Under the pieces are notes generated by a model. It saw only the letters and a program-made list of their open reading frames with translations, did not search any database and was not told the DNA's origin. Positions 27,825 through 36,771 of a DNA stretch of 64,000 nucleotides are shown piece by piece; within the stretch, counting starts at the first letter, position 1; each line of letters starts with the position of its first letter. The translations under genes and the position numbers were made by a program. Source of the stretch: Pedobacter insulae (GTDB taxonomy: Bacteria; Bacteroidota; Bacteroidia; Sphingobacteriales; Sphingobacteriaceae); NCBI RefSeq assembly GCF_900113525.1, contig NZ_FOPP01000003.1, positions 1 through 64,000 on the forward strand, given 5' to 3'.

Positions 27825-28663
27825 TTGCTCAATACATACCCTATCGGCATAGTATAGCGTACTCTCACAGGCTGATTGTTTTGTTGGCCAGCTTTCCATT
27901 TCGGAGATTTCTTGATAACACGGACAGCCTCTTCATCACAACCAGAACCAATACCTCTTATCACATTAACATCGCTAATGGAGCCATCCTTCTCTATCAC
28001 AAAACTTAAAAAAACTTTACCCTGAATGCCATTTTCTTGCGCAGCATAAGGATACTTTAAGTTTCGTTGAATAAATTTAGACCAAGCGGCCATTCCGCCA
28101 GGAAACTCCGGATAAGCCTCGACACCTGCAACACTATATATTTCATTGCCGTTTCCCGTTGGAGCATTACCAGCTACATTCCCTTCCCCATTGCCTATAG
28201 GTGATTGGGCATTTCCCTTTTCACTAACGCCCTCTTGTGTAATATTCGAAATTATGGCATTGCTAAGTTCTGCGCTTGTTGGCGGATCTTCCACCTCTTT
28301 ATTTACTACCACTACATGCTCGCTAAAGTTTACGGTTTTCAATTTTTTCTTTACCGGCTCCGCTTTGGGTAGTTCCTTTTTTTGCTCTTCCTTTTTTGGC
28401 TCTTCCTTTTTCAATTCATGAATAGGTTCCACAACAGCTATTACTACCTGGGTTTCCATTTCCTGAACAGGAGCTGGAAAAATCTTGTTGTAAATCGTTG
28501 GCCCAACAAAAAGGAAAATAAACACAGGTGCTGCTATAAACAAGGATTTCAACAAAATACCTGCAGACTGAGTTCTTAACGCGTAAGCGCCATAATTTTT
28601 GTTTCTGTTACTAAATACAACATCGAGCCACCCGTTGCCGTATAAATTTGAGTTGTTTAGCAT
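27821..28663 (-). CDS. TonB-family energy transducer
   Basis: The 280-residue protein starts with a cytoplasmic segment typical of Bacteroidota TonB (VVFSNRNKNYGAYALRTQ). A membrane helix follows at about 34-56, then a Glu/Lys/Pro-rich periplasmic spacer (KKEEPKKEEQKKELPKAEP). The C-terminal TonB domain (about 185-280) has AYPEFPGGMAAWSKFIQRNLKYP and GKVFLSFVIEKDGSISDVNV. It transmits proton-motive energy to outer-membrane receptors such as the two in this window. No exbB/exbD genes are adjacent. Confidence 0.93.
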   Translation of the reverse strand: MLNNSNLYGNGWLDVVFSNRNKNYGAYALRTQSAGILLKSLFIAAPVFIFLFVGPTIYNKIFPAPVQEMETQVVIAVVEPIHELKKEEPKKEEQKKELPKAEPVKKKLKTVNFSEHVVVVNKEVEDPPTSAELSNAIISNITQEGVSEKGNAQSPIGNGEGNVAGNAPTGNGNEIYSVAGVEAYPEFPGGMAAWSKFIQRNLKYPYAAQENGIQGKVFLSFVIEKDGSISDVNVIRGIGSGCDEEAVRVIKKSPKWKAGQQNNQPVRVRYTMPIGYVLSN

Positions 28664-28913
28664 ATCTATAGGTTTTAATTTACAACTATGATGTTAGTTT
28701 TATTAAATTCCATAAATTAATTGGATTTTATTTTTTGAGATAAAATACATGAAGCTAATTTCAAGGAAGAAGCAAATTGGCAATTTTTAAGGTTTTTATA
28801 AAAAAAAGTAAAGATTTAACTTAAAATACGTAATTTTTTCCACAAAAAACCAAAAACTTATACTTTTTTCAACAAAAAATTGATTTTTGATAGGCTAAAT
28901 AGAAAATAAAATA

Positions 28914-28921
28914 TATTTTTG
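28914..28921 (+). promoter_or_regulatory. -7 box of the glutamine synthetase promoter
   Basis: TATTTTTG fits TAnnTTTG, 20 bases before the start codon. A TTTG at 28886-28889 could be the -33 element, with a long 24-base spacing. The 278-base upstream gap is very AT-rich. Confidence 0.45.
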
Positions 28922-28941
28922 GATAAAATTTAAAAAAACTA

Positions 28942-31125
28942 ATGAAAAGTCTAAGAACAATTGCGCTAAAAGAGGCTCAAGCGAGAATTTCTCCAGAAGT
29001 TAAAGCCCCATCAACTAAGATTTCAGATTTTTACGGATCGAATGTTTTTGATAAGAAAAAGATGAGAGACTTCTTATCTAAAGAGGTTTATGAAAAATTA
29101 ATCTCTAGCATCGGTCAGGGAGAATTAATTAATCAAGAAGATGCCAATCAAATTGCCTCAGCAATGAAAACTTGGGCAATGGCTAAAGGCGCAACGCATT
29201 ATACACATTGGTTTCAACCGCTAACAGGCTCAACTGCGGAAAAACATGATGCATTTTTTGAGCCAAGCGGAGATGGTGCAATTGAAAAATTCGCTGGAAG
29301 TGCATTAGTTCAGCAAGAACCAGATGCTTCAAGTTTCCCAAATGGCGGCATTCGTAATACTTTCGAAGCACGTGGATATACTGCATGGGATCCATCCTCT
29401 CCTGCGTTTATTATGGAAAGTGCAGCTGGAAAAACACTTTGTATTCCAACTGTATTTGTAGCGTACACTGGCGAGGCGTTAGATTATAAAGCACCTCTAT
29501 TAAAAGCACTGGCAGCGATGGACAAAGCTGCTGTTGACGTTTGCCAATATTTCGATAAAGGTATTACTAAAGTAAATGCCTCACTAGGTATTGAGCAAGA
29601 ATACTTCTTAGTGGATCTAGCTTTATTTAATGCACGTCCAGATTTAGCTTTAACTGGTCGTACTTTGTTTGGCCATATTTCTGCTAAAGGACAGCAATTA
29701 GAAGATCATTATTTCGGTTCTATCCCAGAGCGTGTTTTTGCTTACATGGTAGACTTTGAAAATGAGGCGCTCAAATTAGGGATTCCTTTAAAAACTCGTC
29801 ACAATGAGGTGGCCCCTTCACAGTTTGAATGTGCTCCTATCTACGAAGAAATTAACTTAGCGATTGACCACAATCAGTTATTGATGGATATTATGGAGAA
29901 GGTTGCCCGACGCCATAACTTTAAAGTCTTATTACACGAAAAACCTTACGCAGGCATAAATGGCTCAGGCAAACACAATAACTGGTCGTTAATTACAGAT
30001 ACTGGTAAAAACTTACTAGCACCAGGAAAAACACCTAAAAACAACTTGATGTTCCTTACTTTCTTTGTAAACACAATTAAAGCGGTTCATGAGCATGCCG
30101 ATTTATTGAGAGCAAGTATTACTTCTGTAAGCAATGATCATCGTTTAGGTGCAAATGAAGCTCCACCGGCAATTATATCAATTTTCTTAGGTCAGCAATT
30201 AGATGAAATCCTAGAAGAAATTGAGCATTCTCGTCTAAGTAAAAAAATTAAAGAAGACAATGGTTTATGGCTGGGCATCCCTAAAATCCCACAGATCCTA
30301 TTAGACAACACAGATCGTAACCGTACTTCTCCATTTGCATTTACCGGTAACAAATTCGAATTAAGAGCTGTAGGATCTTCTGCCAATTCATCTGCACCAA
30401 TGACTGTCTTAAATGCCATCGTTGCTGATCAGTTGACTAAGTTCAAGGTTGATGTAGATAAATTAATCAAGAAGGGCGATAAGAAAGATGTTGCTTTGTT
30501 AACCGTTATCAAAAGATACATTAAGGAATCTAAGGATATTCGTTTTGAAGGAAATGGTTATAGCCAAGAATGGGCAGATGAGGCTGAAAGACGCGGCTTA
30601 TCTAACATCAAGACTACACCTAAGGCATTAGACGCATACGTAAGCGATAAAACAACTGAATTATTTACCAAAACAAATATTTTCAGCAAACGCGAACTAC
30701 ATGCTCGCCATGAAATTTTATTGGAAAGTTTCTATAAAAAATTACAAATAGAAGCTCGTGTAATGGGTGAAGTAACCAATAGCCAGATTCTACCTGCAGC
30801 TATCGCCTACCAAAACACTTTAATTGAAAATGCGAGAGGTTTGAAAGAACTGGGTTTAAGTAAAGACGCAATTGCTACCCCATTGGCTATTATCGAAGAC
30901 CTTTCTAAACATATCGGCATAGTTAAAAGTAACATTGATGCCATGTTAGAACAGCGCAAAAAAACCAATGCAATCGAAGATACCCGCGATAAAGCAATTG
31001 CTTATGACGAGCAAGTAAAAGTTTACTTTGATACAATCCGTTATCATACAGATAAGTTAGAGCAAATTGTTGATGATAGTGTATGGCCATTACCTAAATT
31101 CAGAGAATTGCTATTCCTTAAATAG
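28942..31125 (+). CDS. glnN: Glutamine synthetase type III
   Basis: The 727-residue length marks the large type III enzyme of Bacteroidota, not GSI of about 470. Characteristic segments are ATHYTHWFQPLTGSTAEKHD, the type III stretch ASSFPNGGIRNTFEARGYTAWD, the metal and glutamate site GIEQEYFLVD, the catalytic region INGSGKHNNWSL and the ATP site FRLG-like DNTDRNRTSPFAFTGNKFE. It makes glutamine from glutamate, ammonia and ATP. It stands alone with its own promoter and terminator. No PII-type regulator gene is adjacent. Confidence 0.95.
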   Translation: MKSLRTIALKEAQARISPEVKAPSTKISDFYGSNVFDKKKMRDFLSKEVYEKLISSIGQGELINQEDANQIASAMKTWAMAKGATHYTHWFQPLTGSTAEKHDAFFEPSGDGAIEKFAGSALVQQEPDASSFPNGGIRNTFEARGYTAWDPSSPAFIMESAAGKTLCIPTVFVAYTGEALDYKAPLLKALAAMDKAAVDVCQYFDKGITKVNASLGIEQEYFLVDLALFNARPDLALTGRTLFGHISAKGQQLEDHYFGSIPERVFAYMVDFENEALKLGIPLKTRHNEVAPSQFECAPIYEEINLAIDHNQLLMDIMEKVARRHNFKVLLHEKPYAGINGSGKHNNWSLITDTGKNLLAPGKTPKNNLMFLTFFVNTIKAVHEHADLLRASITSVSNDHRLGANEAPPAIISIFLGQQLDEILEEIEHSRLSKKIKEDNGLWLGIPKIPQILLDNTDRNRTSPFAFTGNKFELRAVGSSANSSAPMTVLNAIVADQLTKFKVDVDKLIKKGDKKDVALLTVIKRYIKESKDIRFEGNGYSQEWADEAERRGLSNIKTTPKALDAYVSDKTTELFTKTNIFSKRELHARHEILLESFYKKLQIEARVMGEVTNSQILPAAIAYQNTLIENARGLKELGLSKDAIATPLAIIEDLSKHIGIVKSNIDAMLEQRKKTNAIEDTRDKAIAYDEQVKVYFDTIRYHTDKLEQIVDDSVWPLPKFRELLFLK

Positions 31126-31144
31126 TTCTTATATTTTCAATTGT

Positions 31145-31177
31145 AAAGGCGCCCAGATTTGTAGTTTGGGCGCCTTT
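31145..31177 (+). terminator. Terminator of the glutamine synthetase gene
   Basis: AAAGGCGCCCA (31145-31155) and TGGGCGCCTTT (31167-31177) form a perfect 11-base-pair GC-rich stem, 19 bases after the stop codon. The T-run after it is weak on the plus strand. Confidence 0.75.
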
Positions 31178-31211
31178 CAGCTTTAATCTTTCACCTTTAA
31201 GCTTAAAACCC

Positions 31212-31219
31212 TATCTTTG
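31212..31219 (+). promoter_or_regulatory. -7 box of the purM promoter
   Basis: TATCTTTG fits TAnnTTTG and ends 5 bases before the ATG at 31225, implying an almost leaderless transcript. No clear TTTG -33 box was found. Confidence 0.5.
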
Positions 31220-31224
31220 CAGCA

Positions 31225-32412
31225 ATGAGCGATAACAGGTATAACCAGCGTGGCGTTTCAGCTTCCAAAGAAGATGTACACGCCGCAATTAAGAATATTG
31301 ACAAAGGTATTTTCCCACAGGCATTTTGCAAAATTATTCCAGATATTTTGGGTAATGAAGAGCTTTACTGCAACATTATGCATGCCGATGGCGCAGGTAC
31401 TAAATCGTCTTTAGCCTATACCTATTGGAAAGAAACCGGTGATATTTCTGTATGGAAAGGCATTGCGCAAGACGCGATAATCATGAATTTAGATGACTTG
31501 ATTTGCGTAGGTGCTACCGAAAATATCCTTTTGTCCTCTACGATAGGCCGTAACAAAAATCTTATATCAGGCGAAATAATCGCAGCTATCATTAACGGCA
31601 CAGAAGAAATTTTAGCTGAACTGAGATCCCTGGGAATTTCAATCTATTCAACGGGTGGCGAAACAGCCGATGTAGGCGATTTAGTTAGAACAATCATTGT
31701 CGATTCTACTGTTACCTGTAGAATGAAACGCGAGGATGTAATCAGTAATCATACCATTCAGCCAGGTGATGTAATTGTAGGCTTAGCTTCTTACGGAAAA
31801 GCAAGTTACGAGCATGAATATAATGGCGGAATGGGATCTAATGGATTAACATCTGCCCGTCACGATGTATTTGAAAAAGCTTTAGCCACCAGTTACCCGG
31901 AAAGTTTCGATCCTGCAGTTCCACTCGACCTTGTTTTTTCAGGAGGGAAAAAACTTACAGACGAAATTTTAGTAGACCCGGCATCTTCCTTATATGTAAC
32001 AGCTGGAAAACTGGTACTTTCACCAACCAGAACTTATGCGCCCGTTATTAAAAAGGTATTAGGCCAGCATCGTGCCCAAATTCATGGCTTAGTACATTGT
32101 AGTGGTGGTGCACAAACTAAAGTACTGCACTTTATCAATGATAACATCCATGTAATTAAAGACAATTTATTCCCTGTACCTCCCCTCTTTGAACTAATTC
32201 ACGAACAGTCTGGAACCGATTGGGAAGAGATGTATAAAGTATTTAATATGGGGCACAGAATGGAATTATATGTGCCGGAGGCCATCGCCGAAAACATTAT
32301 TGCTATTGCAAAAAGCTTTGATATCGATGCGAAAATTATTGGCCGTGTAGAATCGGGCACCCGAAAACAAGTTACCATCAATAGTGAGAAAGGTAATTTC
32401 GTTTATACCTAA
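31225..32412 (+). CDS. purM: Phosphoribosylformylglycinamidine cyclo-ligase (AIR synthase)
   Basis: The 395-residue protein is the diverged PurM form of Bacteroidota, longer than the E. coli enzyme of about 345. It keeps the family marks YNQRGVSASKEDVHAAI, the metal and phosphate region HADGAGTKSSLAY, AIIMNLDDLICVGA, and YSTGGETADVGDLVRT, and ends with GRVESG. It closes the imidazole ring of FGAM to give AIR, the step after PurL, which is also in this window. Its end overlaps the convergent S24 repressor gene by 4 bases. Confidence 0.92.
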   Translation: MSDNRYNQRGVSASKEDVHAAIKNIDKGIFPQAFCKIIPDILGNEELYCNIMHADGAGTKSSLAYTYWKETGDISVWKGIAQDAIIMNLDDLICVGATENILLSSTIGRNKNLISGEIIAAIINGTEEILAELRSLGISIYSTGGETADVGDLVRTIIVDSTVTCRMKREDVISNHTIQPGDVIVGLASYGKASYEHEYNGGMGSNGLTSARHDVFEKALATSYPESFDPAVPLDLVFSGGKKLTDEILVDPASSLYVTAGKLVLSPTRTYAPVIKKVLGQHRAQIHGLVHCSGGAQTKVLHFINDNIHVIKDNLFPVPPLFELIHEQSGTDWEEMYKVFNMGHRMELYVPEAIAENIIAIAKSFDIDAKIIGRVESGTRKQVTINSEKGNFVYT

Positions 32413-33068
32413 ATCAGGTTTCTCGTAATTTTGCCTTTAATGATGAACATAGAGGTGATATTCTTTTTTTCCACGACTGTATCTCCTCTGAAATTCGGAT
32501 TGGAAGAACGCAAGATGAGTTTTTTCGGATCCTGATGTTCATGAACGTTTTTGATACTTCTAATGCCGTTTGTCGCTGCGTCAGTCATCACCACGTAGGC
32601 TTCCCCCCACTGCAATACGTCAAAATTAGTGATCGCCTTGACCGCAATAATCTCCCCCGAAGCATACCTGGGGTACATGCTATCGCCGAATACCGGCAGA
32701 TAAGCAGTGCAATCATTAAACGGCTTGTAATTCACCAGGTACTCAGCTTCTCCTTCTTTAATTAATAGATCTTCCAACCGTGAATCGTTGATACTAATAT
32801 CATAGTACGGCACCCCTTCTTTGGTATCCCTTACCAGAAGGTTCTTCTTTAAAATTGGCTCACCGATGCCTTCTGTAAGCCATTCTCTATTTACATCATA
32901 TAAAAATTCGAGCCTATCCTTTATCGCATTAGACACACCCATACCATCCTTGCTGCGCAAAACATCAGAGAGCGAACCAGCTTTAATCTTAAGCGCTTCA
33001 GCAAAATCGTTCTGCGTTTTAAAATGGAGCTTATCCATAATAATTTTTAGTCTTTGATTTTCAGTCAT
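32409..33068 (-). CDS. Phage-type repressor with S24 (LexA-like) peptidase domain
   Basis: The 219-residue protein has an N-terminal helix-turn-helix (QNDFAEALKIKAGSLSDVLRSK, about 17-39). The C-terminal S24 domain has the nucleophile Ser in VFGDSMYPRYASG and a later lysine region GIRSIKNV that could serve as the general base. Such proteins repress promoters and inactivate themselves by self-cleavage after DNA damage, although many S24-like regulators in Bacteroidota act without cleavage. No Ala-Gly cleavage site was identified with confidence. It is divergent from the unknown/HEPN gene pair across 112 bases, so it is a candidate regulator of it. Confidence 0.85.
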   Translation of the reverse strand: MTENQRLKIIMDKLHFKTQNDFAEALKIKAGSLSDVLRSKDGMGVSNAIKDRLEFLYDVNREWLTEGIGEPILKKNLLVRDTKEGVPYYDISINDSRLEDLLIKEGEAEYLVNYKPFNDCTAYLPVFGDSMYPRYASGEIIAVKAITNFDVLQWGEAYVVMTDAATNGIRSIKNVHEHQDPKKLILRSSNPNFRGDTVVEKKNITSMFIIKGKITRNLI

Positions 33069-33180
33069 TTATGAAATGTTGATAAGATGCTCTATTTTAA
33101 TTAAGAATGTCTTTAACAAAACAATAGGTTTGTAAGGCAATGCAAGGTATTAAAATTCATTACAATTAACATCAAAATTT

Positions 33181-34329
33181 ATGGAAACCACACCAATTGA
33201 AAGAAAAACAAATGAGGAAACCTTCCTAGACGTAATTAGTAACTTTTTTGACTGCCGAAAGCTAACCGAGCATTTGATATTTCTGGATTATTGGCTTGGA
33301 AAAACAATGGCAAATCAACACCACAACAAACACCTAAACGCTAAAGACTTAGCTTTTTTATCGGCTAAATTCCAAACTTTATTAATCTCATGCCATACAA
33401 TCCTTACCGAACAAACCAAAAGTTCACCTTACTTCGAAGAAACTTTAAAAATCCCTAAACACTACATCAAAACAGAGCAAAACCTACTTCTTTCTTATCC
33501 TAATTATTTGCGAACAAAAGAAATTTGTAATCCTTTGGTGGCTTTCCAGCATGTTTTCAAAAAGCATACGCTAATTTTTTATGCCATTTCAATAAAAGCA
33601 TGGGCTGATGAAAATGAATCCGAAGAGCCTATGAAAGATATTTTCGAAACTTATTTGGGTTTAAAAAAAACAATTGAAGCCTGCTGGCTTATTCATGAGC
33701 GTGCAATTAGTAAACGTAGTTATAAGATTCGTCCAGATCATGAGTTTGCACTTAGTTGTCCATTACTGCTTACTGGTGAATATCTTAACGACCCCTATTT
33801 AATGGTTGAAGAGTTTTTTAGTTTTGCCGGAATTGATGAATACCGGAAAGATCTTACCAAATGGTTTAAAATTGCCTTGAATGATGAAGAAGGTTATGAG
33901 AACGCTAATGATCTTTTGTTCGTCCATAATCAAATGCTCCAGCTTATACATGCAGGCTATTTAATAGGTAGGCATCGATTACTTTACTTCCCAAAAACTA
34001 ACTACACGTCTAATTTTGCAACATTTGGCCATTGGCTTTTAGCAAAAATGGAAACAAGGTCCATACAAATGCTATCTCCACATTTTAAAGAGAACCCCCT
34101 TGATTACTGCACTAAAAATTTAACGATTGATCATGTTATCAAAATTAGATATGGATTAAAAGAATGGCTAGAGGCCGCATTAAGCAAAAACAGCAATATT
34201 ACAGACTTAGCGTATCCTTATATTTTTGATCAATTTGAGGAACTACAAAGAATCATGGAAGCCTTATGCCTACTTGTTACTCGCCACGCTTCTACTGATG
34301 AGTTTAACCCTACTTCAAACATTAACTAA
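33181..34329 (+). CDS. Hypothetical protein, first gene of a two-gene unit with a HEPN protein
   Basis: The 382-residue protein is not recognised. It is soluble, mainly helical and charged, with no signal peptide or membrane segment. Notable stretches are LTEHLIFLDYWLGKT, CWLIHERAISKRSYK and GYLIGRHRLLYFPK. It begins right after the S24 repressor promoter region and is followed by the HEPN-containing gene after 12 bases, so they are surely co-transcribed. Its base composition and codon use look like the core. No function is proposed. Confidence 0.7.
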   Translation: METTPIERKTNEETFLDVISNFFDCRKLTEHLIFLDYWLGKTMANQHHNKHLNAKDLAFLSAKFQTLLISCHTILTEQTKSSPYFEETLKIPKHYIKTEQNLLLSYPNYLRTKEICNPLVAFQHVFKKHTLIFYAISIKAWADENESEEPMKDIFETYLGLKKTIEACWLIHERAISKRSYKIRPDHEFALSCPLLLTGEYLNDPYLMVEEFFSFAGIDEYRKDLTKWFKIALNDEEGYENANDLLFVHNQMLQLIHAGYLIGRHRLLYFPKTNYTSNFATFGHWLLAKMETRSIQMLSPHFKENPLDYCTKNLTIDHVIKIRYGLKEWLEAALSKNSNITDLAYPYIFDQFEELQRIMEALCLLVTRHASTDEFNPTSNIN

Positions 34330-34341
34330 AAACAATTTCCT

Positions 34342-35235
34342 ATGCAAATACAAACCTACAACCGTGCCATCGATTTAGCGAAACAAAGAACAAACCGCAG
34401 ATTATTATTCAATTGCACAAAAGAACAAAGAGATTCGCAAATAAACTATAACTCTAAAAGCATTAGTGCTATAATTTCTTTTATCAGTGAAGTTATTCCG
34501 ATATCCTATATTTTCTGCTCACGCACCTCAATGAAACGTACTGATTTGATTATTGTGACCGACCAATATAGGTACAAAACATTCGATGAAATCTATACAC
34601 TTTTAGATTTTGCAATTTTAGGACATAAAAATATCAACTGCACAGTGTATGCTTATGGTGCGATGTACGACTTTTTGCTGAAGGGCCATCTTTATTTCTC
34701 TGCCATATGTACTCCAGAAAACTGTGTGTATCAAAGTATTCCAACCTTTAACCTACCAAAAATCGATCAAATAAAATGCAACGAGCTAATCGCCAGTTCG
34801 TCAGTCTTATTTAATCAAAACATACACAAAGCTTTAACTTTCTTCAGTGGTGCCCGTCAATTTGCAAATGAAAGTGAGCGCACGATTGCTGCATTTATGC
34901 TACAACAAGCCTGTGAGCTTACCTATCGAAGCTTATTATTATCATTACGGGGAAAAGAAATCAAATGCCATGATTTAATTGTCTTAAGAAAGCATTTAAG
35001 CCATTTTGTCCCAACAATCATCGGCGTCTTTGATTCGAATGAAGATGTAGAACTAAATATGCTTACGTCTATTCAAGAAGCATATATTAATGCTAGGTAT
35101 GACCCCACTTACGAAATAGCACTTGAAAAGCTTGTGAAAGCTATTTCAGCCTCAAACAGTTTAATTCAGGCTGCCCAAGAAATCTTCAACTACCATTGTC
35201 AAAAAGTAAAACTACTTGCTTATTCCTACAGCTAA
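34342..35235 (+). CDS. HEPN-domain protein with degenerate nucleotidyltransferase-like N-terminus
   Basis: The 297-residue protein has two parts. The N-terminal half contains YIFCSRTSMKRTDLIIVT, which reads like a worn GS...R...D-L-hydrophobic motif of minimal nucleotidyltransferases. Key acidic pairs are mostly missing. The C-terminal half is a HEPN domain: AAFMLQQACELTYRSLLLSL, KCHDLIVLRKHL and YINARYDPTYEIALEKLVKA, matching the HDL and RY marks of the MNT-associated HEPN group. An R-x6-H arrangement (RGKEIKCH) is present, but whether it is catalytic is unknown. It overlaps the convergent LytTR gene by 24 bases. Confidence 0.72.
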   Translation: MQIQTYNRAIDLAKQRTNRRLLFNCTKEQRDSQINYNSKSISAIISFISEVIPISYIFCSRTSMKRTDLIIVTDQYRYKTFDEIYTLLDFAILGHKNINCTVYAYGAMYDFLLKGHLYFSAICTPENCVYQSIPTFNLPKIDQIKCNELIASSSVLFNQNIHKALTFFSGARQFANESERTIAAFMLQQACELTYRSLLLSLRGKEIKCHDLIVLRKHLSHFVPTIIGVFDSNEDVELNMLTSIQEAYINARYDPTYEIALEKLVKAISASNSLIQAAQEIFNYHCQKVKLLAYSYS

Positions 35236-36060
35236 AGGAATAGCTGCTCTTTTAAGCCATTTTCGAAAATTTGCGGCTCTACCTTTGCTAACGGTTGTTT
35301 TAATAGCGTGAACTCTTAATGTCAACTCTATGCTTCCGAAGCTACCAGATCTAAACTTTTCGATAACATCTTTATGTATCGTTTGAGTTCTATTAATTTC
35401 GAAGAAATACTGTGATTTTAAAATACTGTTTGCTTCTTTGAACGACAGGCTTGAGATATAACTTTCACCTTCAAATGTTAATACCCAATTTATTCCTTCG
35501 CTCTGGTAAACCATTGCAATCTCAATTAAATTAATTGGTGCATAATAACCTTTTCTATAAACTAAAAACCTATCGTTAAACAAACGATCTTTAGTTTGCT
35601 CTTCATGTGCTATGGAAACTTGCTTATCTAAAGCATGTAAAATATAAATACCGTTAAAAAAATATAGAAAGAATGCAGTGAGACAGAGTTCTTTTAATAA
35701 AAACGTAATTTGAATTGTATCTTCGTCTATCAAGCTATCATAGGCAGCGATTAACGCGAGCGCCGAACCCAAAGGCAATAAAATTCCAAATAAGAGTTGT
35801 TTGACTATCCGTTTGAAATGATTAGGTAAAATTGGTTCGTGTTTGTTCAAATAAATCGTAACCCGGTTAATAATCCAACATAAGGCTAGAAGGAGTATAA
35901 AAACATAAATAAAGGGTTTCTTAATATTGTCCAAAAATGCAGTTGAGCTCCTTATTGACAATAATAAGTGGATATAGAATAACATTCCCGGCATCCAGAA
36001 TATCCATTTAAAAAATACCGTTGAAATACGCTCTTTAGTGAGTTTGAAAGCCATATGCAT
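35212..36060 (-). CDS. Membrane-anchored LytTR-type DNA-binding regulator
   Basis: The 282-residue protein has about four membrane helices in the first 150 residues (FFKWIFWMPGMLFYIHLLL; YVFILLLALCWII; LLFGILLPLGSALALIAAY; AFFLYFFNGIYIL). The C-terminal LytTR domain (about 170-270) has FLVYRKGYYAPINLIEIAMVY and FFEINRTQTIHKDVIEKF, ending VSKGRAANFRKWL. Fusions of membrane helices to LytTR are common in Bacteroidota. It may act as a one-component sensor. The start could be residue 3 (MAFKLTKE) instead. No kinase gene is adjacent. Confidence 0.85.
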   Translation of the reverse strand: MHMAFKLTKERISTVFFKWIFWMPGMLFYIHLLLSIRSSTAFLDNIKKPFIYVFILLLALCWIINRVTIYLNKHEPILPNHFKRIVKQLLFGILLPLGSALALIAAYDSLIDEDTIQITFLLKELCLTAFFLYFFNGIYILHALDKQVSIAHEEQTKDRLFNDRFLVYRKGYYAPINLIEIAMVYQSEGINWVLTFEGESYISSLSFKEANSILKSQYFFEINRTQTIHKDVIEKFRSGSFGSIELTLRVHAIKTTVSKGRAANFRKWLKRAAIPLAVGISK

Positions 36061-36269
36061 TACGTCGTTTACCTTGATAGTCGGATCTCAAAGTAGCGAA
36101 TTTCAAATCGTGACAACTACCGTAACAACACCCTATTTTTTAAAATATCAAACCCTCTCAGGTACAAATTTATCCCCTTCAGCAAGATAAGCTATCTGAC
36201 AAGCTATTATACCTCTTGCAAATGTTAGTTTTCCTTAGTGAAAATAAGATCCGCTTAAAAAACTAACCA

Positions 36270-36767
36270 ATGAGAACCAATAGTATCCATCAATATCTTT
36301 GCTGTACACTTTCAGTAAACGAACCTGCGCTAAGTCTTATCCTATCGCAAAAGGCAAAACGAGTTAACTACGACAAAAATGAAATCATTGATCAGAAAGG
36401 TAAAATACCCTTGCAGCTGTCATTTATAGAAAAGGGAAATGCGATTGCACTTTCACATTCAAAGCCTAATAGGCAGGTTATGCGATTTTGGAAGGCAAAT
36501 CAACTTATCTGCCCCACAGGCTTTTTTAACAACCAGCCCTCACCTCAAAGTATTATTGCGCTTGATAATTGCGAAATTATGGTATTAAGTTATCTTGACA
36601 TCTTAACGTTCCTAGCCGAATTTCCAACCGGCTATACAATCATAAATAGTATTTTAAAAGCAGAAATTAACCTAGTCGAGATGAACATTCGAAGTTTCGA
36701 ACAAAATAAAATGCCCCGACAGCACGAGGCATTTTTAGAAGCGTTGGCTATTTCTTTTAATGAATAA
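36270..36767 (+). CDS. Crp/Fnr-like cyclic-nucleotide-binding domain protein without DNA-binding domain
   Basis: The 165-residue protein shows the beta-roll of Crp-type effector domains (VNYDKNEIIDQKGKIPLQLSFIEKGNAIAL; ICPTGFFNNQPSPQSIIALDNCEIMVLSY), followed by a helix. A winged-helix part is missing, and the frame ends normally. A typical phosphate-binding cassette is not obvious, so cyclic nucleotide binding is doubtful. Its end is 4 bases from the end of the convergent dienelactone hydrolase gene. The function is unknown. Confidence 0.65.
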   Translation: MRTNSIHQYLCCTLSVNEPALSLILSQKAKRVNYDKNEIIDQKGKIPLQLSFIEKGNAIALSHSKPNRQVMRFWKANQLICPTGFFNNQPSPQSIIALDNCEIMVLSYLDILTFLAEFPTGYTIINSILKAEINLVEMNIRSFEQNKMPRQHEAFLEALAISFNE

Positions 36768-36771
36768 TTAT

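Noticed and set aside
33181..34329. Assigning the unknown protein to the RteC family of conjugative-element regulators
   Set aside because: No convincing shared motif could be recalled or seen; left as hypothetical.
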